Source: Saprospiraceae bacterium
Lineage (GTDB): Bacteria > Bacteroidota > Bacteroidia > Chitinophagales > Saprospiraceae
Length of the DNA: 49,177 nt
Assembly: GCA_020631235.1 (NCBI GenBank)
Contig: JAHDHQ010000031.1
Location: 1-49,177 of the forward strand
Reading direction: 5' to 3'
The notes under the pieces were generated by a model. It saw only the letters and a program-made list of their open reading frames with translations, had not been told where the DNA came from and made no database searches. The position numbers were made by a program, and so were the translations under genes. Below are positions 1 to 8,999 of this stretch, in pieces; position 1 is the first letter of the stretch, and every line of letters begins with the position of its first letter.

Positions 1-594
1 GATGATCCAAGTTTTAATATGTCCTGTGCGGATTGTATGGGCGTTCCAAATGGGACTGCGCTGATTGATGAATGTGGGGAATGTCTTCCACTGAGTAGCT
101 CAAATTTCAATCAATCTTGTGCAGATTGTTTAGGTATACCGAATGGGAGTGCAGTCATAGATGATTGTGGTGAATGTTTGGAAACAACAGATCCTAATTT
201 CAATGGATCGTGTTTGGATTGTTTGGGGGTTGTGAATGGGAGTGCAGTTATCGATGAATGTGGCGAGTGTTTAGATATTAATGACCCATTGTTTAATAAT
301 ACTTGTATAGAAAACATTTTTATACCCAATGTTTTTAGTCCCAATGATGTTTTTCCTAATAATTCCTTTCAGTTATTTAAACATCTAGGATCGGATGCCA
401 TGATTTTATCCTATTCGATTTATAACCGCTGGGGTGAATTAGTGTACCAGGCAGTGGACTTTGAATTTGAAGAATCAGACAAATGGTGGAATGGAGCAGG
501 TGAGCCAGCTGCCGTTTATGTGTATTACATTCAAGTAGGATTTCCATCAGGTGATGTTGAACCATATATTGGAGATATTACCTTGGTTAAATAA
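1..594 (+). CDS. Cys-rich repeat protein, T9SS type B tail (5' partial)
   Basis: Only the C-terminal end of a larger secreted protein is present: the frame is open from the first base, so the true start lies upstream of the window. About 100 residues of Cys-rich tandem repeats (pattern CxDCxGxxNGxAxIDxCGEC, 31 residues per unit) are followed by a domain of about 90 residues beginning IPNVFSPN, with YNRWGELVY, an aromatic VYVYYI strand and a final GDITLVK. That is the gliding-motility-associated C-terminal (CHU_C, T9SS type B) sorting signal, so the protein is inferred to be secreted by type IX secretion and held at or released from the cell surface. Such Cys-rich repeats are common in very long Bacteroidota adhesin-like proteins. 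The specific ligand cannot be inferred. Confidence 0.85.
   Translation, partial: DDPSFNMSCADCMGVPNGTALIDECGECLPLSSSNFNQSCADCLGIPNGSAVIDDCGECLETTDPNFNGSCLDCLGVVNGSAVIDECGECLDINDPLFNNTCIENIFIPNVFSPNDVFPNNSFQLFKHLGSDAMILSYSIYNRWGELVYQAVDFEFEESDKWWNGAGEPAAVYVYYIQVGFPSGDVEPYIGDITLVK
25..303 (+). repeat. Three 93-bp coding tandem repeats
   Basis: Exactly in-frame units start at 25, 118 and 211, each 93 bases (31 residues) and each opening with a Cys codon followed by xDC; a fourth Cys at 304 marks the junction to the sorting domain. Each unit carries four Cys in a CxxC...CGEC arrangement plus acidic and Asn-rich residues. The DNA units have diverged at many positions, so this is an old protein-level array. 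It almost certainly continues upstream of the window. Confidence 0.9.
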
Positions 595-1114
595 TCTGGG
601 GTTTAACAATATAGGAGTAACTCAAGACGAAAATGCTGATAGCAACCACTCAGTATATGGAACCATAGGAATTATCAGAATTAAAGCCACATTACAGTTT
701 GGTAATTATTAAGTAGCAATGCTCATTATGAAACGAATGCTCGTTTGACCAAAAAAATATATAAGCTGATTAGCTGCTCAATGTATTTGAATAATCAAAC
801 TAAATCCAGATTTGACTTTGATTAGATATAGTCTTTTTAATGGTTTTAGGCCAGTTTCAGAAACTAATTATGAGGATACATTTACACGTTTTGCGTTTTC
901 TAGGAATATAGGATTGAGGTATGAAAAAAGATGTTTTGATAATATGGGATGACCTAGGGAAATTCGAGTTATTCTATTTGAGACTGAGGACAAACTTTTA
1001 ACATCAACTACGATCTAATCAAGAGACGCAGTATTTTTAAAAATCATACCAGCAAAGAAATTTATTGTTTAGTTAAATAAAATTTTATAACTTATTGTCC
1101 TAAACGTTAAAGAT
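595..1114. other. Gene-free stretch, probable decayed coding DNA
   Basis: No intact gene is visible in these 520 bases. Two plus-strand stretches still read like protein. About 593-712 ends in YGTIGIIRIKATLQFGNY and a stop. About 785-951 contains YSLFNGFRP, then TRFAFSRNIGLRYEK and a stop. Both look like ends of outer-membrane beta-strands, but they lie in interrupted frames without starts. I read this as remnants of one or more degraded envelope genes; the parent family is not identified. The last 150 bases are AT-rich and would carry the promoter of the next gene, though no clear -7 box was found. Confidence 0.3.
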
Positions 1115-1813
1115 ATGCTTTCCATTAAAAATGTATTTCGCTTAAACTTAATTGTCTTTCTTTTTTTCAATCTTGGTGCTATTCAGTCACAAGATAATTC
1201 TTCATCCATGCAAGCGTGGGAAGGGCTTTTACATAAGCCAGGTCTGGCTTCTTACTTTAATGATGTTTTTACAAATCTGGGCATTGTCGTAGATGACAGA
1301 AATGAACAATTCACTGTTCATCACAAAGGAGATCACTTTACCTTGTCGAGTGGCATCGAAACTGGAACGGTAGATTATACAGTACGTATTAATGCCGAAA
1401 ATATTAAAAACATGCAAAAGCATGGTCAAGAAGGTGAGATTAGCGAAGAAGAATCTTTTGAAATTTTATCAGTCTTGTTTACTCCTTTAACAAGATCCTC
1501 TTTAGAATCGCCGATGATGTCTAAACCACTCATGCAAAAAATGGCCGGTATAGAAAATCATATTCATGTGCATCTAACAAATGATACCGGCACAAAAAGC
1601 GCCAATCACACCTTAATATTTGTCAACAAAAAATGGACGGTTATTGAAGGTATTTATGGGGATGCGAAACGGGTTTTTACCTTAACGCCTAAGCAAGCCT
1701 TAGCATATCAAAAACGTGTTTTTAAAGCCAATAAGATAAACTCGATGAAAGAGTGGCGCAGTTTCAAGCGATGGTATAAACAATGGCGTAATGAAGTTTC
1801 CGTTAAAAGTTAA
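1115..1813 (+). CDS. Secreted protein of unknown function
   Basis: The 232-residue product opens with a cleavable-looking signal peptide (hydrophobic LNLIVFLFFNLGAIQSQ, cut after Gln at about residue 26), so it is exported. I do not recognise a family. The mature part is mixed alpha/beta with no Cys. The C-terminal 40 residues are strongly basic and Trp-rich (KEWRSFKRWYKQWRNEV), suggesting contact with nucleic acid, membrane or acidic glycan, but this is only compositional. No sorting domain is present. It stands alone between a decayed stretch and a convergent lipoprotein gene. Confidence 0.7.
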   Translation: MLSIKNVFRLNLIVFLFFNLGAIQSQDNSSSMQAWEGLLHKPGLASYFNDVFTNLGIVVDDRNEQFTVHHKGDHFTLSSGIETGTVDYTVRINAENIKNMQKHGQEGEISEEESFEILSVLFTPLTRSSLESPMMSKPLMQKMAGIENHIHVHLTNDTGTKSANHTLIFVNKKWTVIEGIYGDAKRVFTLTPKQALAYQKRVFKANKINSMKEWRSFKRWYKQWRNEVSVKS

Positions 1814-1848
1814 AGACTTTTATTTTGAGTTTGAAAACTATACTAAAG

Positions 1849-2238
1849 CTATTCAATCTTGCCGGATTCTTCTATCAACCGCTTTAAGCTTGCCTGATCC
1901 AAAGCACCAAAGGCCATTTGGTTTTTCTTCTGAAAATCAATAAGACCATTGCCTTCTAAGGTTTTAAAACCTGAATCTGCTATCAGTTCATAACCTAACT
2001 TTTCTAGACATGCTCTGGCTAAGGCATACTCTTTATGTTGACCAGGACAAATGATTTCATACCAGTCTCGAGTCCCATCCAAATTCATCATTCGTTGATA
2101 GCATTTTCCAGGAGCATTTGTAATGCCAGGCGTTTGACCTTTGACTTGCATTGCATTTAGTTTGCTTGCATCTACAATAGACTTTTGTGCTGTACATCCA
2201 ATCAAAAAGAGTAGGAGTGAGAAGGTTATAGCTTTCAT
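1849..2238 (-). CDS. Small lipoprotein with peptidoglycan-binding-like C-terminus
   Basis: The 129-residue protein starts with a lipoprotein signal (LLLFLIGC, lipidated Cys at about residue 15). The middle contains CYQRMMNLDGTRDWYEIICPG. The last 45 residues (LEKLGYELIADSG...IDFQKKNQMAFGALDQASLKRL) match the shape of PG_binding_1-type domains: a short helix, then DFQKxNxLxxGxLDxxSLKxL. A wall-associated lipoprotein is inferred. It lies 36 bases downstream of the PUL on the same strand, so it could be read through from the GH5 gene, but nothing links it functionally to glucan use. Confidence 0.65.
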   Translation of the reverse strand: MKAITFSLLLFLIGCTAQKSIVDASKLNAMQVKGQTPGITNAPGKCYQRMMNLDGTRDWYEIICPGQHKEYALARACLEKLGYELIADSGFKTLEGNGLIDFQKKNQMAFGALDQASLKRLIEESGKIE

Positions 2239-2274
2239 GTAGGATAGTTTACTAGAAATAAACCTAACAATAAT

Positions 2275-4995
2275 TTACCATTTAACCAATCTTTCAATTT
2301 TCGCAGGATGGTTCGCAACATTGATTTGGACAAAGTAGCATCCTGCTTCAAATGTCCTCAAATCGATAGACTCATAAATACTTGATTGCCCAATAAAGTT
2401 TTTTGAGTAAACAACTCTGCCTAACACATCTCGAACAATTAGAGAAGCTTTTTCAGGTTGATCCCAATCAGCCATGCAATGAAACATACCATCACTTGGA
2501 TTTGGAAAAAGAGAAACATTGATGTCCTGTGCTTTATCATCTACATTGCTAAATAAGCTGAATTCAACCCAGTTAATATTAAACATTGGCTGAGTAATAG
2601 CGATTCTCAATGTTTGCTCGCCTGCTTCTGAAAAAGTGACTGTCTCAGTAAATGTTTCCCAATTTTGCCATCCACCTGTAGGACTAAAGTTCACTGAATG
2701 TAAATTTTCTACATTCCCATCTTCGTCAACATTTTGTAAGTCTAAACCACCCGATGAGCCATCAGATGCTATCCTATATTTTACTGTATATGTTCCAGCG
2801 GTCTCGACATTGACATAATAATCCATATAATCTCCTGGATCTAAATACCCAACATTTTGTCCTCCTCCAGTGTCCGTGCAGTTTTCTAACTGAATACCGG
2901 ATTGGAAAAAGTAATCTTCCGCTTCTATAACACCTGGAATATCATAATAAGAAGTAACATTATTAGTTACATCCTCAAGTGTAAACATCGAGAGCAAAGT
3001 ATTATCCTCAGCTTCCACATCAAAGCCAGTATAAGAAAGTTTGATTTCCTCTACAGAAGTAAACCAATGGTCAATGCTAAAATGAATTAAGCGTGTATTA
3101 TCATCATCTAAACTTACATCTAAGATATTTACTTCTGCACCATCTACATAACATTTAAAATTAGCAGGACTGGCAGGAAGAGGTCCAGCAAGCGGCTTAT
3201 TAGCGCTCATCTGGATCGTTTGTTCACTTGTAGTACTCGCAGATAGAAATCGAGTAGCGATCTCATCAGAAGTGCCAGAAGGGCTAAATGTAAGACTGTT
3301 TATATTATAACCAGCACGGTCTATATAAACTCTTAAAGAGCTATTACTTGGATCTAGATAAACATCTTCAATCAATAAACTAGACCATTCATACCATCCT
3401 CCTGTGTTAGGAACGCTAACACTATTAGAAATATCACTACCATCCACAGCTAATCGAATTTCACCTCCTGATTGTCCACCTGCAAATCTGAGCTCAACAT
3501 CATAAAGCGAAGCTTCTTGAACATTGACAGAATATTGCATCCATTCACCGGCAGCTGTCCAGCCGACGGTATAACCATTAGTATTGATTACATCTGTACT
3601 AACTTCAATATCTACGCCATCATTTCTGTATGCCCATCCGGTATTCCAGGAAGTGTAATTGCCTGTGGTAACACTATAATTGGCTAAATCTGTATCAAAA
3701 TAAGCTTCTCCGACTATCCCCATATCATAATCAGAACAGTATACCGTTCCGGGTATTTCTTGTACATTAAATGGAACGGTTTCATTACTCGATACTTGTC
3801 TAAACATGGCATCAATAACATCAGGTTGGAATCTGCAGTTTTCTGTTTTTAATTTTTCGGTGAGATCCATCAATGTTTCAAACGCGAATTCCTCACTAGG
3901 AGCTGTTCCTCCATCATTCCAATAATCCAATAGTGCTTGATAATCGGCTGTTTTTTCCACCGAAAGTGGCCCTGCAACCGATTCTACTTTTTTCATAGGC
4001 CACCAAGCCCAGCCTATATTATGTTCTTCCAGTAAGTGAATAGCATCTCTAAACCAAGTATTCGAATTTTCGCCACTTTCACCCAAATAGAGAGGGACAT
4101 TATATTCTTCGCGCATGTCTAATACCCATTGGATGGATGCTTGGTCATTGACTGACCAATATTTATGCGGACTGTAAACCATATTATCATCCCAAGGCGG
4201 AGTCAGTCCTGTAAAGTCATTGGCAAACCAATTACCCTCGATGAAGATGATGTGCTTATCATCGACCACACGGATGCTATCCGTCATATTTTTATATAAA
4301 GTTCTAAGCACCGTTCCAGATGTATTCCAGTTGGGTTCATTGAGTAAATCGTAGCCAGCTACCCATGGTTCATCAGCATAGCGCTCGGCGATTCTTTGCC
4401 ACAAAGCAACAGCTTTATGTCTATTGGGCACACTTTCCCATATGGATGGTTTGGTCGGGTCATAATCGGATATGGCTTGATCATATCCTTGACCTCCAGG
4501 TGCAGCATGCATGTCTATTATGACATACATTTCATTTTCTTTGCACCATTCGATTAGCTGGTCAGTTAGCTCAAAACCTTTATCTAGCCAGGTGTTTTCC
4601 CCTTCGATGGGTTCTTCTTCAATAGGAAGTGTAAATAGATTATAGTGAATCGGCAATCTGACGGAATTAAATCCCCATGCCTTTAAAGAATCGATATCAC
4701 TTTTTCGTACATGATTAGCTAACCAAGCTTCATAAAATTGTGCTGTTTTTTCTGAGCCGATTAAGGCTTCGATTTTGGCTTTTATTTGATACTGCGCGTC
4801 AGCAAATCCAGCGGTTTGTAGCATGTATCCCTCTTGCAACATCCAGCCACCCAAACCCATACCTTTTAAGATGAAGTTATTTCCATTTTCATCCACAATT
4901 TCTTGGCCCTCGGTGCGTAAGAATCCTTGAGCATTACTAGATGCACTAATTGAGACTAAAATTACGGCAAAAAGAATTCTAGCTACAATATCCAT
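2275..4995 (-). CDS. GH5 glycoside hydrolase with two CBM6-like modules and T9SS tail
   Basis: This 906-residue secreted enzyme has a signal peptide (residues 1-23), then a GH5 (beta/alpha)8 catalytic domain to about residue 365. The acid/base glutamate is E220 in YDLLNEPNW and the nucleophile is E306 in YLGESGE; RLPIHYN and IIDMHAAPGG are further GH5 signatures. Two carbohydrate-binding modules of CBM6 type follow; the second has the typical IEAEDY opening and a YLDPGDYMDYYVNV strand. The end is a T9SS type A sorting domain (LFPNPSDG...LVKW). It should cut a beta-glucan outside the cell. It begins 2 bases after the GH16 gene upstream and is the last enzyme of the PUL. Exo- versus endo-action cannot be told from the sequence. 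Confidence 0.9.
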   Translation of the reverse strand: MDIVARILFAVILVSISASSNAQGFLRTEGQEIVDENGNNFILKGMGLGGWMLQEGYMLQTAGFADAQYQIKAKIEALIGSEKTAQFYEAWLANHVRKSDIDSLKAWGFNSVRLPIHYNLFTLPIEEEPIEGENTWLDKGFELTDQLIEWCKENEMYVIIDMHAAPGGQGYDQAISDYDPTKPSIWESVPNRHKAVALWQRIAERYADEPWVAGYDLLNEPNWNTSGTVLRTLYKNMTDSIRVVDDKHIIFIEGNWFANDFTGLTPPWDDNMVYSPHKYWSVNDQASIQWVLDMREEYNVPLYLGESGENSNTWFRDAIHLLEEHNIGWAWWPMKKVESVAGPLSVEKTADYQALLDYWNDGGTAPSEEFAFETLMDLTEKLKTENCRFQPDVIDAMFRQVSSNETVPFNVQEIPGTVYCSDYDMGIVGEAYFDTDLANYSVTTGNYTSWNTGWAYRNDGVDIEVSTDVINTNGYTVGWTAAGEWMQYSVNVQEASLYDVELRFAGGQSGGEIRLAVDGSDISNSVSVPNTGGWYEWSSLLIEDVYLDPSNSSLRVYIDRAGYNINSLTFSPSGTSDEIATRFLSASTTSEQTIQMSANKPLAGPLPASPANFKCYVDGAEVNILDVSLDDDNTRLIHFSIDHWFTSVEEIKLSYTGFDVEAEDNTLLSMFTLEDVTNNVTSYYDIPGVIEAEDYFFQSGIQLENCTDTGGGQNVGYLDPGDYMDYYVNVETAGTYTVKYRIASDGSSGGLDLQNVDEDGNVENLHSVNFSPTGGWQNWETFTETVTFSEAGEQTLRIAITQPMFNINWVEFSLFSNVDDKAQDINVSLFPNPSDGMFHCMADWDQPEKASLIVRDVLGRVVYSKNFIGQSSIYESIDLRTFEAGCYFVQINVANHPAKIERLVKW

Positions 4996-4997
4996 GT

Positions 4998-5888
4998 CTA
5001 ACTATTTTTAGTTTTTTGATATACTCGTACGTAATCGACCAACATTTGCTGTGGAAAAATGGAAGAATCTACTCCCATTGCTCCGCCCCAATGTCCACCA
5101 ACAGCCACATTAAGTAATAAATGAAAGTCTTGATCAAATGGCCAAGCGGAATAACCATTTTCTTCATTGATATATTCAAAGTATTTTTTATCATCGATAA
5201 ACCACTCGATTTTATCTTCAGTCCATTCTATAGTATATATATGGAATTGACTTTCGGCAGTTTTTTGCACCATTTGCCCTCCAATTTGAGTGCCTATCAT
5301 ACCATTGTATTTTTCTGTATGCACCGTGCCAAATATTGTATCTGGATTATATCCTACATGTTCCATAATATCAATTTCCCCACTTTTAGGCCATCCACCA
5401 TATTGATTTTCTGTGGGCAACATCCATATAGCTGGCCATATACCTCTGCCAGACGGCAATTTTGCACGAACACTAATTTTACCATACGTCCAGTCTCCTT
5501 TTTGCTTACTTACCAGTCTAGCAGAACTGTATGCACTCCCTCCTGTTTGTTCTTTTTTAGCAGTGATACTCAGGATTCCATCATTGACCATCGCATTTGC
5601 TTTATTTTCTTTTGTATAGTTTTGTAATTCGGCATTTCCCCAACCACAACCACAAGGAAGTTCGCAACCCGTACCTACATCATAAGACCATTTTTGTTGA
5701 TCTGGCAAACCTTCATCATTAAATTCGTCACTCCACACTAACTGGTAGGCAAGTTCTGGATTCGATCCTTTTGTTTTTTGTCCAATACTGGTTGTCGATG
5801 GTTGATTTTCCGCAGACACATTAGAACATGCATGACAGAAAAGCATGATAAAGGATAGGCTAGAACCATATAGAAAATATCTAATCAT
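4998..5888 (-). CDS. GH16 family beta-glucanase (laminarinase-like)
   Basis: The 296-residue protein has an N-terminal export signal with a weak lipobox (LFCHAC), then one GH16 domain filling the rest: LVWSDEFNDEG at the start, the catalytic motif GEIDIMEHVG (E171 nucleophile, D173, E176 acid/base), WPAIWMLP, and VDYVRVYQ at the end. GH16 enzymes with this ExDxxE form hydrolyse beta-1,3 or beta-1,3/1,4 glucans with retention. It lacks the extra modules of its upstream neighbour and is probably a surface or periplasmic lipoprotein. It sits between another GH16 and the GH5 in the same operon, so it probably shares the substrate. Confidence 0.92.
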   Translation of the reverse strand: MIRYFLYGSSLSFIMLFCHACSNVSAENQPSTTSIGQKTKGSNPELAYQLVWSDEFNDEGLPDQQKWSYDVGTGCELPCGCGWGNAELQNYTKENKANAMVNDGILSITAKKEQTGGSAYSSARLVSKQKGDWTYGKISVRAKLPSGRGIWPAIWMLPTENQYGGWPKSGEIDIMEHVGYNPDTIFGTVHTEKYNGMIGTQIGGQMVQKTAESQFHIYTIEWTEDKIEWFIDDKKYFEYINEENGYSAWPFDQDFHLLLNVAVGGHWGGAMGVDSSIFPQQMLVDYVRVYQKTKNS

Positions 5889-5961
5889 CTATTTATATAG
5901 TAAAAATTAAAAATGGAAAAAGTAGTTTAAAGTCAAGATTGACTGCATTAAATAATAGTCT

Positions 5962-7161
5962 TTACTGGAAAACCCTAATATAGTCTACGACCATAAATTG
6001 TGGAAATATTGTTGTGGGATCTGGGTTCCCAGGCCAATTTCCACCAACAGCAATATTGAAAATAAAGAACTGATTATTTCGCAATTCACTTAGTTCTGAA
6101 CCGCTGATAGTAAGTGCATGATACTGCACATCATCCATCAACCATCTAATTTGATTTTCGTCCCAAATAATTGAAAAAACATGGAATTCATCATTAAAAA
6201 CTCCATTCGAAAGGGTAGTGTTACTTCCAAAAGAAGCGTGCTGACCACTATTAGACCAGTGCGCTGTACCGTAAACTCTGTTCGGCTGATGACCGATTAA
6301 CTCCATGATGTCAATTTCGCCGCAAGCAGGCCAACTTACCTGATCGATATTAGCGCCTAACATCCATAAAGCCGGCCATATACCTTGACCCTGAGGAAGG
6401 ACAGCTCTAATGTCTACTCGACCATATTGGAAGTCAAATTTACCTTTTGTAATCATTCGCGAAGAGGTATACTGACTTCCAGCATTGTTTTTCTTTGCTT
6501 CGATGACTAAATGGCCATCGACTATACTTGTATTTTGTTTTTGGTAATATTGAAGTTCGTTATTTCCCCAGCCATTATTTCCGTGGCCTATTTCAAAGCA
6601 CCAATAATCTTCATCTACGGTGGCTTGATCAAATTCATCTGACCAAATAAGATCCATATCAGGGTAGGATGCAGGCGTGGAATAACCTTCTTCTGGAATG
6701 TTTAATTCATAAGGAGATGGCTCATCATTTTCAATGGTTATAGCTGTAGATCCAGCTTGAGGAAAAGCAAATCCATCAATATTGGCAATGATCACATCAA
6801 AATATTCATCTTCTTCATACTCTTCGTCACCGATGATGGTAATCTGATAATCTTTAAATTGGTCGCCAGGTTCGAAAACAATCGGTACATTTTCAAAACC
6901 AAAATAATCTTCGCCAGCAATAGCTGTACGATCAACAGAAGAAATGTACGCCGTAATTAGTTCATCTGATGTAGCACTTAATTGAACGCGCACAAAAACG
7001 TTTGAGTTTTCCTCTCCTTCAAGCACAGATAAAGTTTGGATGGAGATATCTATTTGCGCCGGAGTACTGCCTCCATCATCAGGTTTATCACATGATTCAA
7101 AGAAAACAAGTAGGCAAAAACAGCTTACTATGAGTAATAAATGTTTAATTATTTGAATCAT
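5962..7161 (-). CDS. Calx-beta plus GH16 beta-glucanase lipoprotein
   Basis: The 399-residue protein has a signal peptide ending in FFESC, followed by an acidic DKPDDGG stretch that resembles the Bacteroidota surface-lipoprotein export signal. Residues about 35-140 form a Calx-beta-like domain (LSVLEGEENSNVFVRVQL, AGEDYFGF, ITIIGDEEYEEDEYFDVII). The GH16 domain follows from LIWSDEFDQ, with GEIDIMELIG (E282, D284, E287) and a terminal VDYIRVFQ. The Calx-beta part is probably a spacer or Ca-binding stalk that holds the enzyme off the membrane. It is the first enzyme gene after the Sus-like transport genes and is separated from them by a strong hairpin at 7201-7236. Confidence 0.9.
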   Translation of the reverse strand: MIQIIKHLLLIVSCFCLLVFFESCDKPDDGGSTPAQIDISIQTLSVLEGEENSNVFVRVQLSATSDELITAYISSVDRTAIAGEDYFGFENVPIVFEPGDQFKDYQITIIGDEEYEEDEYFDVIIANIDGFAFPQAGSTAITIENDEPSPYELNIPEEGYSTPASYPDMDLIWSDEFDQATVDEDYWCFEIGHGNNGWGNNELQYYQKQNTSIVDGHLVIEAKKNNAGSQYTSSRMITKGKFDFQYGRVDIRAVLPQGQGIWPALWMLGANIDQVSWPACGEIDIMELIGHQPNRVYGTAHWSNSGQHASFGSNTTLSNGVFNDEFHVFSIIWDENQIRWLMDDVQYHALTISGSELSELRNNQFFIFNIAVGGNWPGNPDPTTIFPQFMVVDYIRVFQ

Positions 7162-7200
7162 GTTTTAATGTTTATACTATTGAATGTACCACTTAAATTA

Positions 7201-7236
7201 GAACGAAGGAAAGGCCTTAAACCTTGTCCTCCGTTC
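7201..7236 (-). promoter_or_regulatory. Intra-operon stem-loop between PUL transport and enzyme genes
   Basis: GAACG at 7201-7205 pairs with CGTTC at 7232-7236. Inside it AGGA and AAGG pair with CCTT and TCCT around one mismatch and one bulged G, leaving a 7-base loop. It begins 17 bases after the stop of the PKD lipoprotein and 39 bases before the GH16 start. No U-tract follows on the minus strand, so it is more likely an RNA processing or stability element, or a partial attenuator, than a full terminator. Confidence 0.55.
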
Positions 7237-7253
7237 ATTGAGCAATTTATAAA

Positions 7254-8954
7254 TTATTGAGAAATTAATCTCATAGTCCAGTAAGCAGTACCTGTTTCAC
7301 CTTCACTGAAATCCACTGTGATAGTTACTCTTTCTACTCCATTACTTTCACTATAATCGATTACTTCATATCTGATTTCTCCTACAGGAGCGTTATCAGG
7401 ACCAACTTCGCCACCATTAAATGGTTTGTTAAATCCGATAAATGCACCTGTTCCTGTTACCGTGATACTTTCATCATCTGCAGTGAATGAATGTACACCT
7501 GAAGCAAAAACATCAAATGGACTTGGGATATCTTCTTCGTTCATACAATCGTCAAAACCACCCATATATCCTTCGGCCCATACCTGACCTTGCGCAGCGT
7601 ATTCAAACTGTCCTCCATCAGTAAAAATGAATTCGTCATCCATCTGGCAAGCTCTCTGCATTACACCATCAGCATCAATTCCAGCCCACCATTCGTTGCT
7701 TCCAGGCGCAGGTCCCACAATGTAAGAAGCCTCACCATCAAGTCTCCAAACCTTACCTTCAGCATTAGATAATACATCGGCTGTAAAAGATGCAGAACTA
7801 ATCACGATTACTTCTACCTTATCATTAGAACCACCCATGTCATCCATGGCAGTTAAAGTAACGGTATATTCTCCTTCAGAAGCATAAGTATGAGATGGAT
7901 TTTCTTCCATTGAAGTAGCTCCGTCTCCAAAATCCCATGCATAGCTCGTTGAGTTTTGGGAAACATTAGTGAAATCTACTGTAAATCCGTCCTTAGCATA
8001 AGTGAAGTTAGCTGTCGGCATTGCACCTGGAATTTCAGGTAAGTCCGCCTCATTTTCGTAGCTTACAAGATAGAAGTTCCATGCAAATCCATCACCTACA
8101 ATAGCTATTTGCAATGAATCAGCTACATCACCATCAGCTATATTAAACACTTCATATGTTTTAACTGACTCAGGAATGAAGTTGTCACCGCCTTGTGTTT
8201 TATTGCAAAGACCTACATAGATTCCTTCACCTAATAGAGTTAAAGAACCTGCTGTTGGGTCATACTCGTAACTATAATCTCCACCATTAGCGAATGCACT
8301 CAGGTCATCTCCATTAGCTGAAGTTAAAACACCCGCTGCAGTTTCATCAAAACAACCTTCTGGTTCATCTGGTCCCATCCAGCCACCATTTGCTTCAGCA
8401 TCGCCAAATAGAGTCCCTCCTGTTTCGAATTCTACCGTACCATCTACATGGAAAGTCCAAGAGTCATCTAAAATACAAGGTCTGTCACCTAAAGGTGTAA
8501 CACCTCCGAAAGACCACCAAGCAACATCATTAGATACTGGACCTACACCTAAGGCAATGCCTTCTCTTTGTAAATACCAAGTTTTAGAGCTTGTTCCAGC
8601 TAAAAGAGCCAATGCATCATTAGGATTAGATAAAGTAAACGTTTCTGATTTTTCAGAATCATTTTCTGCACCAAACGCAGTTAATGTTACTGTGTATTCA
8701 CCTGCTGCAGCATACGTGTGTGTCGGACTTTCTTCAGTACTTGTATTCCCATCTCCAAAGTTCCAGCTATAAGAATCAGCTCTTTGGGAAAAATTAGAAA
8801 AAGATACTTCTAAAAAGTTATCCGTACTTACTAAGTATTGAAAACTGGCTACAGTGTTTGTTGGATCTGTAGGTTCCTCTTCTCGACAACCAACTACTGT
8901 GATCAACAGTAAAGCCATAAAAGGGAAAATTACTTTTAAAATAAGTTTATTCAT
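7254..8954 (-). CDS. PKD-domain surface lipoprotein, SusE/F position
   Basis: The 566-residue protein has a clear lipobox (LLLITVVGC) followed by REEEPTD, an acidic stretch fitting the surface export signal. It contains two PKD domains (SYSWNFGDGNTS...HTYAAAGEYTVTL and SYAWDFGDGATS...HTYASEGEYTVTL), each followed by a similar 150-residue beta-rich module with WWS/WWA and DDEF or DDSW segments, so the whole protein looks like an internal duplication. It directly follows susD, the place of the SusE/SusF-type surface glycan-binding protein, and is inferred to bind the glucan at the cell surface. No sequence kinship with SusE itself is claimed. Confidence 0.8.
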   Translation of the reverse strand: MNKLILKVIFPFMALLLITVVGCREEEPTDPTNTVASFQYLVSTDNFLEVSFSNFSQRADSYSWNFGDGNTSTEESPTHTYAAAGEYTVTLTAFGAENDSEKSETFTLSNPNDALALLAGTSSKTWYLQREGIALGVGPVSNDVAWWSFGGVTPLGDRPCILDDSWTFHVDGTVEFETGGTLFGDAEANGGWMGPDEPEGCFDETAAGVLTSANGDDLSAFANGGDYSYEYDPTAGSLTLLGEGIYVGLCNKTQGGDNFIPESVKTYEVFNIADGDVADSLQIAIVGDGFAWNFYLVSYENEADLPEIPGAMPTANFTYAKDGFTVDFTNVSQNSTSYAWDFGDGATSMEENPSHTYASEGEYTVTLTAMDDMGGSNDKVEVIVISSASFTADVLSNAEGKVWRLDGEASYIVGPAPGSNEWWAGIDADGVMQRACQMDDEFIFTDGGQFEYAAQGQVWAEGYMGGFDDCMNEEDIPSPFDVFASGVHSFTADDESITVTGTGAFIGFNKPFNGGEVGPDNAPVGEIRYEVIDYSESNGVERVTITVDFSEGETGTAYWTMRLISQ

Positions 8955-8999
8955 TATTGATAATTTAAAATGACAAAATATAACTAGGATTTAAAATTT

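Noticed and set aside
1-303. CRISPR-like regular repeats
   Set aside because: The 93-base units are coding, contiguous and without unique spacers.
5121-5627. Long antisense frame of 168 codons inside the GH16 gene
   Set aside because: It lies wholly opposite a clear GH16 enzyme and has no domain; it is a by-product of codon use.
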